From: an uncultured Collinsella sp.
Lineage (GTDB): Bacteria; Actinomycetota; Coriobacteriia; Coriobacteriales; Coriobacteriaceae
Direction: 5' to 3'
DNA length: 8,366 nt
NCBI GenBank assembly: GCA_900550825.1
Contig: URTZ01000086.1
Location: 1-8,366 of the forward strand
This document shows positions 1 through 6,003 of the stretch, piece by piece; position 1 is the first letter of the stretch, and each line of letters opens with the position of its first letter. Below the pieces are notes generated by a model. That model worked only from the letters and a program-made list of their open reading frames with translations. It was not told the origin of the DNA and made no database searches. The position numbers and the translations under genes are program-made.

Positions 1-533
1 CCTGCGACGGCCAGGGCCGCACGCCTTCGCACGAAAAGATCGACATCGATATTCCCGCCGGCGTTTCGACCGGTCGCCAGCTGCGTGTGAGCGGCTTTGG
101 CGAGGCCGGCCTTCGCGGCGAGCCTTCGGGTGACCTGATTGTCAACGTGCGCGTTGCCGACCATGAGCGCTTTAAGCGCAACGGTGACGACCTGTACCTG
201 GTGAGCGATATCTCGATTGCGCAGGCTGCGCTCGGCTGCGAGATTGAGGTCGAGGGCATTATGCCCGACGAGGTCGTTAAGGTGACGGTTCCCGCCGGCG
301 CCCAGTACGGCGACACCGTGAGCGTCAATAATTACGGCATGCCGCGCATTGGCGGTGGCGGTTCGCGTGGCCGCCTGATCGTGCAACTGCGCGTGGTCGT
401 TCCCACCAATCTTTCCAATAAGCAACGCGAACTGCTCCGTGCTTTTGCCGATGAGATGGGCGATGACGTCGCTTCCGGTAAGAAGTCGGTGACCGACCGT
501 ATCAAGAGTGCCCTCGACGATATCCTCGATTAA
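1..533 (+). CDS. dnaJ: Chaperone protein DnaJ (Hsp40), C-terminal part, 5' truncated by window edge
   Basis: DnaJ is the cytoplasmic co-chaperone that delivers unfolded proteins to DnaK and stimulates its ATPase. Only the last 176 residues are present; reading starts at base 3. The first residues, CDGQGR, are the end of the last CxxCxGxG zinc repeat of the cysteine-rich domain. The two beta-barrel substrate-binding domains follow, with typical DnaJ signatures: IPAGVSTGRQLRVSGFGEAG, GDLIVNVRV, then YGMPRIGGGG and GRLIVQLRVVVP near the C-terminus. The J domain, Gly/Phe region and most of the zinc domain lie upstream of the window. The stop codon is TAA at 531-533, and mtaB starts 9 bp later with its Shine-Dalgarno overlapping this stop. 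This suggests co-transcription with the downstream genes. The presence of the zinc domain makes full-length DnaJ more likely than a CbpA-type paralogue. Confidence 0.95.
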   Translation, partial: CDGQGRTPSHEKIDIDIPAGVSTGRQLRVSGFGEAGLRGEPSGDLIVNVRVADHERFKRNGDDLYLVSDISIAQAALGCEIEVEGIMPDEVVKVTVPAGAQYGDTVSVNNYGMPRIGGGGSRGRLIVQLRVVVPTNLSNKQRELLRAFADEMGDDVASGKKSVTDRIKSALDDILD

Positions 534-542
534 GGAGCCCGC

Positions 543-1835
543 GTGCTCGCACCCCATATTTCCGTCGTCAACCTCGGCTGCCGTGTCAACCGGGTTGAGT
601 CTGACCGTATCACTGCCGATCTTATGCGCCTGGGCTTCGCTATTGTGGAGCCCCAGGATGCCGATCTGATCGTCATTAACACCTGTGCCGTTACGGGCGA
701 GGCCGAGGCCAAGACCCGTAAGGCCGTTCGTCATGCGCTGGCCTATCCAAACGAGCCCTTTGTGCTCGTGACCGGTTGCGTGGTCAATTTGCATCCCGAG
801 GAGCTGTCGGAGCTTTCGGATCGCGTGATTGCCGAGCCGTCCAAGATAGATGTCGCCGAACGTGTATGCGAGGTGCTGGGTGTTGAGTCCGATAGCGTTC
901 CCGCCTGCAGCGATGGCGAGGTGGTCGATGCGCTCGGTCGCTCTCGCCTGGGCGTGAAGATTCAGGATGGCTGCAACCATCGCTGCACCTATTGCATTGT
1001 GTGGAAGGCGCGCGGCCCCGAGCGCTCCGTGCCCGTCGAGTCCGTGCTCGAGCAAGTTCGCGAGGCCCAGGAGGCCGGCGTGCCCGAGGTGGTGCTGACC
1101 GGTGTGAACTTGGGTGCCTACGATGGCAAGAGCGCGACCGACGAGCATGTCGAAATCGATGAGCTGCTCGAGGCCATCATGGAGCGCACGTCTATTCCGC
1201 ATGTGCGCATTTCCTCGGTCGAGCCCATGGATATCTCTGAGCGCCTGCTTAAGGTTATGGCGCGCTTTCCGCAGCGTATTGCCCCGTTTTTGCACCTGCC
1301 CGTGCAGTCCGGCTGCACGGCGACCCTGCATCGCATGGGCCGTCCCTATAGCGCCGAGGCCTTTGAGGACACGGTGCGTATGATTCGCACCAACTTGCCT
1401 CAGGCGTCTCTTTCGTGCGATGTCATCGTCGGTTTTCCCGGCGAGACGGACGAGGAGTTCGAGGAGTCGCTGGCGCTGTGCCGCCGTGTGGGTTTCTCGC
1501 GTATGCACGTGTTCCGCTACAGCAAGCGTCCCGGCACCCTTGCTGCCGAGATGCCCGGCCAGGTGCCGCCCGAGGTTATGGCCGAGCGCAGCCGCCGTAT
1601 GCGGGCCGCCGCACAGGAGCTCGCCATTGCCGACGCTCGTCGTCGCGTGGGCACGGTCGAGCGTGCCGTGCTCGAGTATGGTGACAACCTGACGCTCGGC
1701 TCGTTCCATCATGCCCGTCTTGACGATACCTGTGGACTTACAGCCCCGTGCCTGCTCGATGTTGCTATCATCGGAGTCGATGATTCCGGCTTGGTCCATG
1801 CACGCAGGGAGGTTCATGGAAGCCTCGAAGATTAG
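543..1835 (+). CDS. mtaB: tRNA (N6-L-threonylcarbamoyladenosine(37)-C2)-methylthiotransferase MtaB
   Basis: This radical-SAM enzyme adds a methylthio group to t6A37 of ANN-decoding tRNAs, giving ms2t6A. The 430-residue length is close to that usual for MtaB. The N-terminal UPF0004 domain carries the three cysteines of the auxiliary iron-sulfur cluster: C13 (NLGCRVN), C48 (NTCAVT) and C79 (VTGCVV). The radical-SAM CxxxCxxC motif is C144, C148, C151 in GCNHRCTYCIV. Further radical-SAM signatures are VVLTGVNLGAYDG, LHLPVQSGC and DVIVGFPGETDEEFEE. Roughly the last 65 residues fit a TRAM RNA-binding domain, though weakly. The start is GTG at 543, with AAGGAG at 532-537 overlapping the dnaJ stop and a 5-nt spacer. 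Its place after dnaJ and the NLGCRVN form favour MtaB over MiaB or RimO. The 3' end overlaps phoH by 20 bp. Confidence 0.93.
   Translation: MLAPHISVVNLGCRVNRVESDRITADLMRLGFAIVEPQDADLIVINTCAVTGEAEAKTRKAVRHALAYPNEPFVLVTGCVVNLHPEELSELSDRVIAEPSKIDVAERVCEVLGVESDSVPACSDGEVVDALGRSRLGVKIQDGCNHRCTYCIVWKARGPERSVPVESVLEQVREAQEAGVPEVVLTGVNLGAYDGKSATDEHVEIDELLEAIMERTSIPHVRISSVEPMDISERLLKVMARFPQRIAPFLHLPVQSGCTATLHRMGRPYSAEAFEDTVRMIRTNLPQASLSCDVIVGFPGETDEEFEESLALCRRVGFSRMHVFRYSKRPGTLAAEMPGQVPPEVMAERSRRMRAAAQELAIADARRRVGTVERAVLEYGDNLTLGSFHHARLDDTCGLTAPCLLDVAIIGVDDSGLVHARREVHGSLED
1806..1812 (+). promoter_or_regulatory. Ribosome binding site for phoH inside mtaB
   Basis: AGGGAGG lies within the last codons of mtaB, only 3 nt before the ATG at 1816. 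It is a strong anti-Shine-Dalgarno match with a short spacer. No other in-frame start nearby fits better: the ATG at 1798 lies upstream of this site and has no comparable match. The site therefore supports 1816 as the phoH start and implies coupling of phoH translation to mtaB. Confidence 0.6.
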
Positions 1836-2802
1836 ACTTACCGTTCCCGAGGGAATTGATCCCTCGCGCGTTTTGGGCGCCGGCGACGGCGTCCTTCGTG
1901 CGCTCGAGAGCTTGGTTCGCGCTCATGTGGTCGCCCGTGGCGATAGCATCTCCGTGAGCGGCGACCCGGACGAGGTCGAACTCGTGGCGCGCTTTTTCGA
2001 GCACGCTTTTCGCGAGGCGGCCGCCGGGCGCACGCTGTCTGCCGACGATGTCTCTCGCTGCCTGGCTGTCTTGCGCGACGGTGAGCACGAGGCTACGTCG
2101 CTTCGCGATGACGTGCTGCTTTCGTATCGCGGCCGCGTCATTCGCCCCAAGACGCTCGGGCAAAAGCGCTATGTGGATGCCATCCGCTCGCATACCATCA
2201 CGTTTGGCTTGGGTCCTGCCGGTACCGGTAAGACCTATCTGGCCATGGCGCTCGCTGTTGCCGCACTCAAGCGTCACGAGGTGGGCCGTCTGATCTTGAC
2301 GCGTCCGGTTGTCGAGGCGGGGGAGAACCTGGGCTTTTTGCCCGGTACCCTTGAGGAAAAGATCGATCCCTACATGCGTCCGCTCTACGATGCCCTTTTT
2401 GACATGATGGATCGCGAGCGCACCGATGAGCTTATGGAGCGCGGCGTGATTGAGATCGCCCCGCTTGCCTACATGCGCGGCCGCACGCTGAGCGATGCTT
2501 TCGTGGTGCTCGACGAGGCGCAAAATACCACGCCCGAGCAGATGAAGATGTTCCTGACGCGCCTGGGCTTCAACTCCAAGTTTGTGATTACCGGCGACCT
2601 GAGTCAGCGCGACCTGGTGGGTCGTCGTGGTGGTTTGGCCGATGTCGAGAAGATTTTGGGCCGTGTCGACGATGTCGCATTTTCGCACCTGGAGCGCGCC
2701 GACGTGGTGCGCCATGCCTTGGTGGGACGTATCGTCGAGGCATATGATGCTTATGATGACGTGCGCGAGCAGCGCCCGCGCGACCGAAAGGAGTCCCGTT
2801 GA
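1816..2802 (+). CDS. phoH: PhoH-family P-loop ATPase (PhoH-like protein)
   Basis: This is a cytoplasmic PhoH-family ATPase, a group with an ATP-binding fold like superfamily 1 helicases. It is linked to RNA metabolism and commonly sits next to ybeY; its exact role is not settled. From ATG 1816 it is 328 residues, normal for the family. Walker A is GPAGTGKT at residues 133-140. Walker B is VVLDEAQ with D233 and E234, followed by the family block NTTPEQMKMFLTRLG and then ITGDLSQRDL. Other conserved stretches are LTRPVVEAGENLGFLPG and YMRGRTLSDAF. Residues 1-110 form the variable N-terminal region. The open frame extends upstream to 1711, but that part is read out of frame within mtaB and lacks a ribosome site, so 1816 is preferred. 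The stop overlaps the TTG start of ybeY. Confidence 0.93.
   Translation: MEASKIRLTVPEGIDPSRVLGAGDGVLRALESLVRAHVVARGDSISVSGDPDEVELVARFFEHAFREAAAGRTLSADDVSRCLAVLRDGEHEATSLRDDVLLSYRGRVIRPKTLGQKRYVDAIRSHTITFGLGPAGTGKTYLAMALAVAALKRHEVGRLILTRPVVEAGENLGFLPGTLEEKIDPYMRPLYDALFDMMDRERTDELMERGVIEIAPLAYMRGRTLSDAFVVLDEAQNTTPEQMKMFLTRLGFNSKFVITGDLSQRDLVGRRGGLADVEKILGRVDDVAFSHLERADVVRHALVGRIVEAYDAYDDVREQRPRDRKESR
2787..2793 (+). promoter_or_regulatory. Ribosome binding site that fixes the ybeY TTG start
   Basis: AAAGGAG sits in the last codons of phoH, with a 5-nt spacer to TTG at 2799. No in-frame ATG or GTG lies near this site; the first in-frame ATG is at residue 49, too far in to keep the fold. The site therefore decides in favour of the rare TTG start. 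The TTG overlaps the phoH TGA in a TTGA junction, a typical arrangement for re-initiation by terminating ribosomes. Confidence 0.75.
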
Positions 2803-3308
2803 GTGTATTGATCAGCAACGATGCCGAGCTCGATACGCTGCTCGATGCCCAGGAGGTGGGGCACATCTGCGAAGTTGTGCTTGCTGCCGAGGGCGTTGAA
2901 CGTGAAGTCGAGATTTCCCTTTCGTATGTCGACGAGGACGAGATGCACGAGCTCAACCACGAGTGGCGCGGTATCGACCGTACCACTGATGTCCTCTCGT
3001 TTGAATGCGACTCTGCCTTTGATGAGGATATTCCCGCCGATGAGACGCTCGAGCTCGGCGATATCATCTTGGCCCCGCAGGTCATTGCCCGCCAGGCCCC
3101 CGGCTTTGGCAACAGTCCCGCCGATGAGTGCCGACTGATGCTCGTGCATGGCATGCTGCACCTGCTGGGGTATGACCATATCGAGGACGACGAGGCCGAG
3201 GTCATGGAGGCCCGCGAGGACGCCATCCTGCGCGATCTGGCGCTCGAGCGCGGCGAGGACCCAAAGCTAGTCCACGTCGGCCCCATCACCAACCACGCCC
3301 ACGACTAG
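2799..3308 (+). CDS. ybeY: Endoribonuclease YbeY (rRNA maturation factor)
   Basis: YbeY is a zinc-dependent single-strand endoribonuclease involved in 16S rRNA 3'-end maturation and 70S quality control. The product has 169 residues, typical for the family. The metal site is the HGxxHxxGYDH motif, with H117, H121 and H127 in HGMLHLLGYDH. The other family hallmark, the conserved arginine plus TDVLSF, is present as R57 and TDVLSF at 63-68, preceded by LNHEWRGIDRT. The protein is clearly acidic. The start is TTG at 2799, chosen because of the well-placed AAAGGAG and the lack of a better start. It lies between phoH and era, and YbeY is known to interact functionally with Era in ribosome assembly in other bacteria, so the placement fits a shared job. 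Confidence 0.94.
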   Translation: MSVLISNDAELDTLLDAQEVGHICEVVLAAEGVEREVEISLSYVDEDEMHELNHEWRGIDRTTDVLSFECDSAFDEDIPADETLELGDIILAPQVIARQAPGFGNSPADECRLMLVHGMLHLLGYDHIEDDEAEVMEAREDAILRDLALERGEDPKLVHVGPITNHAHD

Positions 3309-3317
3309 GAGCCGTCT

Positions 3318-3695
3318 ATGATTCCCGGATCGAACAAGGACCATCCGTCCTTCTTAAAGTCGTTTTCCTACGCCATGGAGGGCTTTGTCACCGCAGTCAA
3401 GACTGAGCGCAATATTAAGGTCATGCTCGTGGCGGGCGTGTGCACCGTCATTGCCGGCTGCATCGTGGGGCTCGACATTGCCGAGTGGGCCACGATTATC
3501 ATCTGTTGTGGCCTGGTGATTCACGGCGAGCTGTGCAACACCGCTATGGAGGCTATCGTCGACCTAGCGACCCAAGAGCTCCATCCGCTGGCCAAGCGTG
3601 CGAAGGACATCGCCGCCGCCTCCGTATACGTTCTTTCCATCACCGCCGCGATTGTGGGATTGCTGGTATTTGCCCACGCGCTCGACTTTATTTAG
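3318..3695 (+). CDS. dgkA: Diacylglycerol/undecaprenol kinase family protein (DgkA)
   Basis: This is a small integral-membrane lipid kinase of 125 residues. Three membrane helices are apparent at about residues 35-52, 54-69 and 99-120, preceded by an amphipathic N-terminal helix. The active-site pattern of the family is intact: E71, N74 and E78 in GELCNTAMEAIVD, D82, and K96-D97 in RAKDIAAASVYV. These align with E69, N72, E76, D80, K94 and D95 of E. coli DgkA. In Gram-positive bacteria such proteins often phosphorylate undecaprenol, feeding the lipid carrier for cell-wall synthesis, so the substrate here may be undecaprenol rather than diacylglycerol; the sequence alone does not decide. AGGAG at 3307-3311, overlapping the ybeY stop, gives a 6-nt spacer to the ATG. 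The position between ybeY and era is conserved in Firmicutes, where cdd often lies between dgkA and era; cdd is absent here. Confidence 0.9.
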   Translation: MIPGSNKDHPSFLKSFSYAMEGFVTAVKTERNIKVMLVAGVCTVIAGCIVGLDIAEWATIIICCGLVIHGELCNTAMEAIVDLATQELHPLAKRAKDIAAASVYVLSITAAIVGLLVFAHALDFI

Positions 3696-3707
3696 AAAGG
3701 GATTCCC

Positions 3708-4775
3708 ATGTCCGACAATATGCAGCCTACCGATGAGATTTTGGACGACGAGTCCCTGGACGCGGTGGATACCGAGGAGCTCGAGGATGTCGAGGAGTTC
3801 GACCCGTTTGAGGGTATGAGCGACGAGGAACTCGACGCCCTGTGCGACGAGGACGACAACCTCGCGGGCTTTGGCGACGTGGAGCCCGGTTTCCGCAGCG
3901 GCTTTGTGGCCCTGGTCGGTCGTCCCAACGCCGGCAAGTCCACGCTGCTCAACGCCTGTTACGGCAAGAAGGTCGCCATCACCTCGCCGGTGGCCCAGAC
4001 GACTCGCCGCCGCATGCGTGCCGTCGTCAACCGCCCCGGCTACCAGCTGGTCTTTGTCGATACCCCCGGTATTCATAAGCCCAAGGACGGCTTGGGATCC
4101 GAGCTCAACAAGAGCGCGTTGTTCGAGCTGAACGATGTTGATGTTGTCGCGTTTTTGATTGATGCCACCAAACCGATCGGCAGGGGAGACGCCTGGGTTG
4201 CCGAGCGCGTCAGATGCGCTCGTTGCAAGAAGGTCCTGGTGCTCACTAAGGCCGATGAGGCCGACCCCGCACAGGTCATGGAGCAGCTTAAGGCCGCCCA
4301 CGAGCTCATGGAATATGACGATGAGATCGTGACGTCGTCGGTCAAGAACTTCAACGTCGATGCATTTATCGAGACCGTTGCGCACTTTTTGCCTGAGGGT
4401 CCGCGTTGGTTCCCCGAGGACATGGGTACCGACGCTTCCGACGAGACGCTCGTTGCCGAGTTTGTGCGCGAGAAGGTCTTGCGTCGCACCCGTGATGAGA
4501 TTCCGCACTCCGTTGGCGTTATCTGCGATGCGCTCGAGCAGACCAAGAAGGTGCTGCGCGTGCACGCCACCATTTACGTCGAGCGCGAGGGCCAAAAGGG
4601 CATCATTATTGGCAAGGGCGGCGAAATGATCAAACATATCGGTATCGACGCCCGTCGCGATCTTGAGCGCATCTTTGGCACGCAGGTCTTTTTGGAGCTG
4701 GACGTGAAGGTCAAGGCCGGCTGGCGTGACGACGAGGCCCAGATTCGCCGCTTTGGCTACAACGCCGAGGACTAA
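3708..4775 (+). CDS. era: GTPase Era with acidic N-terminal extension
   Basis: Era is an essential GTPase that binds the 3' end of 16S rRNA and acts in late 30S assembly. All motifs are visible: G1 GRPNAGKST at residues 71-79, the G2 region QTTRRRMRAV, G3 DTPGIH starting at D118, G4 TKAD at 180-183 (threonine replacing the usual asparagine of NKxD), and G5 as TSSVKNFNV. The C-terminal KH domain has its GxxG loop at G302-G305 (GKGG), followed by the typical FLELDVKVKAGWRDD ending. At 355 residues it is longer than the roughly 300 usual for Era. The excess is an N-terminal extension of about 62 residues with 26 Asp/Glu and no Lys, Arg or His in residues 1-59. The start is ATG 3708 with AAAGGGA at 3696-3702. 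ATG 3816 (M37) would keep part of the extension and has a poorer ribosome site. Confidence 0.95.
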   Translation: MSDNMQPTDEILDDESLDAVDTEELEDVEEFDPFEGMSDEELDALCDEDDNLAGFGDVEPGFRSGFVALVGRPNAGKSTLLNACYGKKVAITSPVAQTTRRRMRAVVNRPGYQLVFVDTPGIHKPKDGLGSELNKSALFELNDVDVVAFLIDATKPIGRGDAWVAERVRCARCKKVLVLTKADEADPAQVMEQLKAAHELMEYDDEIVTSSVKNFNVDAFIETVAHFLPEGPRWFPEDMGTDASDETLVAEFVREKVLRRTRDEIPHSVGVICDALEQTKKVLRVHATIYVEREGQKGIIIGKGGEMIKHIGIDARRDLERIFGTQVFLELDVKVKAGWRDDEAQIRRFGYNAED

Positions 4776-4790
4776 GGACGCGCGGCGCGC

Positions 4791-5540
4791 ATGGCAGGCT
4801 CCCGGACATATCGCACGAAGGTGCTCGTCCTCGACAAGACGAAGCTCAAGGAAACCGACCTGATCTTGACGATGCTCGACGAACGGGGGCGGCAGGTGCG
4901 TGCCGTGGCTAAGGGCGCACGTAAGCCCGGCGGTCGTCTTGCGGCCCGCTGCGAGCTCTTCTGCACCGTTGATATGCTATTGGCGCATGGCCGCTCGCTC
5001 GACGTTGTTTCTCAGGCGGAGCTTATTGAGGCGCCGCTCGGTGCTGCTCCTGACTACGAGACGACCTGTGCCGCCAGCGCGATTGCCGAGGTTGCGCGTG
5101 TGTGCTCGTTCGAGGATGCCGAGGATCCATTTACCTTTGCCATTACGCAGCGGGCGCTCACGCTTATCGGCAGCGGGCTCGACTCGGCACATATGGACCT
5201 GCTCGTGGCGGCACTTGTCTTTAAACTGCTGTCGCACGTTGGTTACCGACCCGATTTTTCGGCTTGCGTATCGTGCGGCGATCCTATGCTCTCGCATTTC
5301 TCGGCCCAAGCCGGCGGGCTTCTGTGCGGGTCGTGCGCCTCGAGCGTGCCTGGCGCCGAGTTGGTATCGGTTGGCGAGGTCGCATGGCTGCGCGCCCTGA
5401 TGTCCATGACGTTCGATGCCCTTATGGCCGAGCAGATCGATCCGCATACGGCCGCGTTTTTGCTGGGGCTTTCGCATGTTTGGGCTGCGACGCACGCCGA
5501 TCAGCGGCTCCGTGCGATGGAATTCATGTTGGGTCGGTGA
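4791..5540 (+). CDS. recO: DNA repair protein RecO
   Basis: RecO is a recombination mediator that works with RecR (and RecF) to load RecA onto SSB-coated single-stranded DNA and can anneal complementary strands. The product is 249 residues, typical length. The N-terminal OB fold covers about residues 1-80, with the hallmark start TYRTKVLVLDKTKLKETD and VRAVAKGARKPGGR. The middle and C-terminal part is helical. A four-cysteine zinc site is formed by C159, C162, C179 and C182 (CVSC and CGSC), as in many Gram-positive RecO proteins. The only suitable start is ATG 4791. Its Shine-Dalgarno AAGGA (4774-4778) overlaps the era stop but lies 12 nt from the ATG, an unusually long spacer that could be shortened by a small GC hairpin. 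The era-recO order is widely conserved. It is probably the last gene of the operon. Confidence 0.93.
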   Translation: MAGSRTYRTKVLVLDKTKLKETDLILTMLDERGRQVRAVAKGARKPGGRLAARCELFCTVDMLLAHGRSLDVVSQAELIEAPLGAAPDYETTCAASAIAEVARVCSFEDAEDPFTFAITQRALTLIGSGLDSAHMDLLVAALVFKLLSHVGYRPDFSACVSCGDPMLSHFSAQAGGLLCGSCASSVPGAELVSVGEVAWLRALMSMTFDALMAEQIDPHTAAFLLGLSHVWAATHADQRLRAMEFMLGR

Positions 5541-5564
5541 TGATGCGCAGGTGTGCGCCGCTTG

Positions 5565-5573
5565 TGGTAACAT
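5565..5573 (+). promoter_or_regulatory. Candidate extended -10 promoter for rpsO
   Basis: In the 138-bp gap after recO, TGGTAACAT matches an extended -10 element (TGn followed by TAACAT at 5568-5573). No good -35 hexamer lies 16-18 bp upstream, where the sequence is GC-rich. This is tolerable for extended -10 promoters. Transcription would start near 5580, giving an rpsO leader of about 100 nt. The absence of a terminator after recO means read-through from the upstream operon is also possible. Confidence 0.4.
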
Positions 5574-5642
5574 ACCGACCTGTTGGTACCTCGACCTTGG
5601 TTGCTCGCTCCACCGGCGGCTTCCCAGTCCGAGGCGAATCGA

Positions 5643-5658
5643 GTTGCCCGTGGGCGAC
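5643..5658 (+). promoter_or_regulatory. Hairpin in the rpsO leader, candidate S15 autoregulatory element
   Basis: GUUGCC at 5643-5648 pairs with GGCGAC at 5653-5658 around a CGUG loop, giving a 6-bp hairpin that ends 8 nt before the rpsO Shine-Dalgarno AAAGGTG (5667-5673). The stem contains U5645-G5656 next to G5646-C5655, a G-U/G-C step of the type S15 recognises in 16S rRNA and in known rpsO leaders. A second possible pairing joins CTCGA at 5590-5594 to TCGAG at 5639-5643. The structure is visible, but regulation is inferred. Confidence 0.35.
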
Positions 5659-5678
5659 GTTAAACGAAAGGTGAAACA

Positions 5679-5957
5679 ATGACTGTTTCCAAAGAGCGCA
5701 AGGCGGAGCTGACCGCCCAGTTCGGTAACTCCCCGGTCGATACCGGTAACCCCAAGGTTCAGGTCGCCATCCTGTCCGAGCGCATCAAGGAGCTGACCGA
5801 GCACATGAAGTCCCACCAGAAGGACTTCCACACCCGTCGTGGCCTGCTCATGCTCGTTGGCCGCCGCCGTCGTCTTCTCTCCTACATCAAGAAGAACGAC
5901 ATCGTCGAGTACCGTGAGCTCATCAAGGCTCTGGGCATCCGCGACAACATCCAGTAG
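5679..5957 (+). CDS. rpsO: 30S ribosomal protein S15
   Basis: S15 is a primary 16S rRNA-binding protein of the small-subunit platform. It binds the helix 20-22 junction and contributes to inter-subunit bridge B4. The product has 92 residues, close to the usual 89. Family signatures are clear: FGNSPVDTGNPKVQVAILSERI, LTEHMKSHQKDFHTRRGLLMLVGRRRRLLSYI and the ending YRELIKALGIRDNIQ (first two stretches overlap the rRNA-contacting helices). Start ATG 5679 has AAAGGTG at 5667-5673 with a 5-nt spacer. Codon choice is strongly biased, as expected for a highly expressed gene. It has its own leader and probable promoter, and is followed by a strong terminator before pnp, so it is likely expressed partly as a single gene. 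The rpsO-pnp neighbourhood is conserved in many bacteria. Confidence 0.97.
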   Translation: MTVSKERKAELTAQFGNSPVDTGNPKVQVAILSERIKELTEHMKSHQKDFHTRRGLLMLVGRRRRLLSYIKKNDIVEYRELIKALGIRDNIQ

Positions 5958-5971
5958 GATTTGTACATGCT

Positions 5972-6003
5972 AAGAGCGTCCTGCGCAGCGGGGCGCTCTT
6001 TTT
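5972..6003 (+). terminator. Rho-independent terminator after rpsO
   Basis: AAGAGCG at 5972-5978 pairs perfectly with CGCTCTT at 5994-6000. The stem continues inward as U5979-G5993, C5980-G5992, C5981-G5991 and U5982-G5990. The hairpin runs directly into TTTTT at 5999-6003. It starts 14 bp after the rpsO stop. Some read-through, or a promoter within 6004-6106, would be needed to transcribe pnp. Confidence 0.92.

Noticed and set aside
1768..2715. 315-codon open frame on the - strand
   Set aside because: Antisense to phoH with no domain or coherent composition.
4245..4256. Loss of the Era G4 motif (TKAD instead of NKxD)
   Set aside because: TKxD is a tolerated variant in P-loop GTPases and the guanine-reading Asp (D183) is kept, so a functional defect is not supported.
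3564..4637. 357-codon open frame on the - strand
   Set aside because: Antisense to dgkA and era, both well supported. No ribosome site or protein family recognised; a shadow of codon bias.
5545..5558. Small inverted repeat GCGCA/TGCGC after recO as a possible terminator
   Set aside because: Only 5 bp and not followed by a U tract; too weak for a Rho-independent terminator.
5264..5674. 136-codon + strand open frame overlapping the recO 3' end and the gap
   Set aside because: Out of frame with recO over most of its length, and its product resembles no known family. The gap part is better explained as the rpsO promoter and leader.
4977..5831. 284-codon open frame on the - strand spanning recO and the rpsO gap
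   Set aside because: It crosses recO, the rpsO leader and part of rpsO in antisense, with no family resemblance or start signals.
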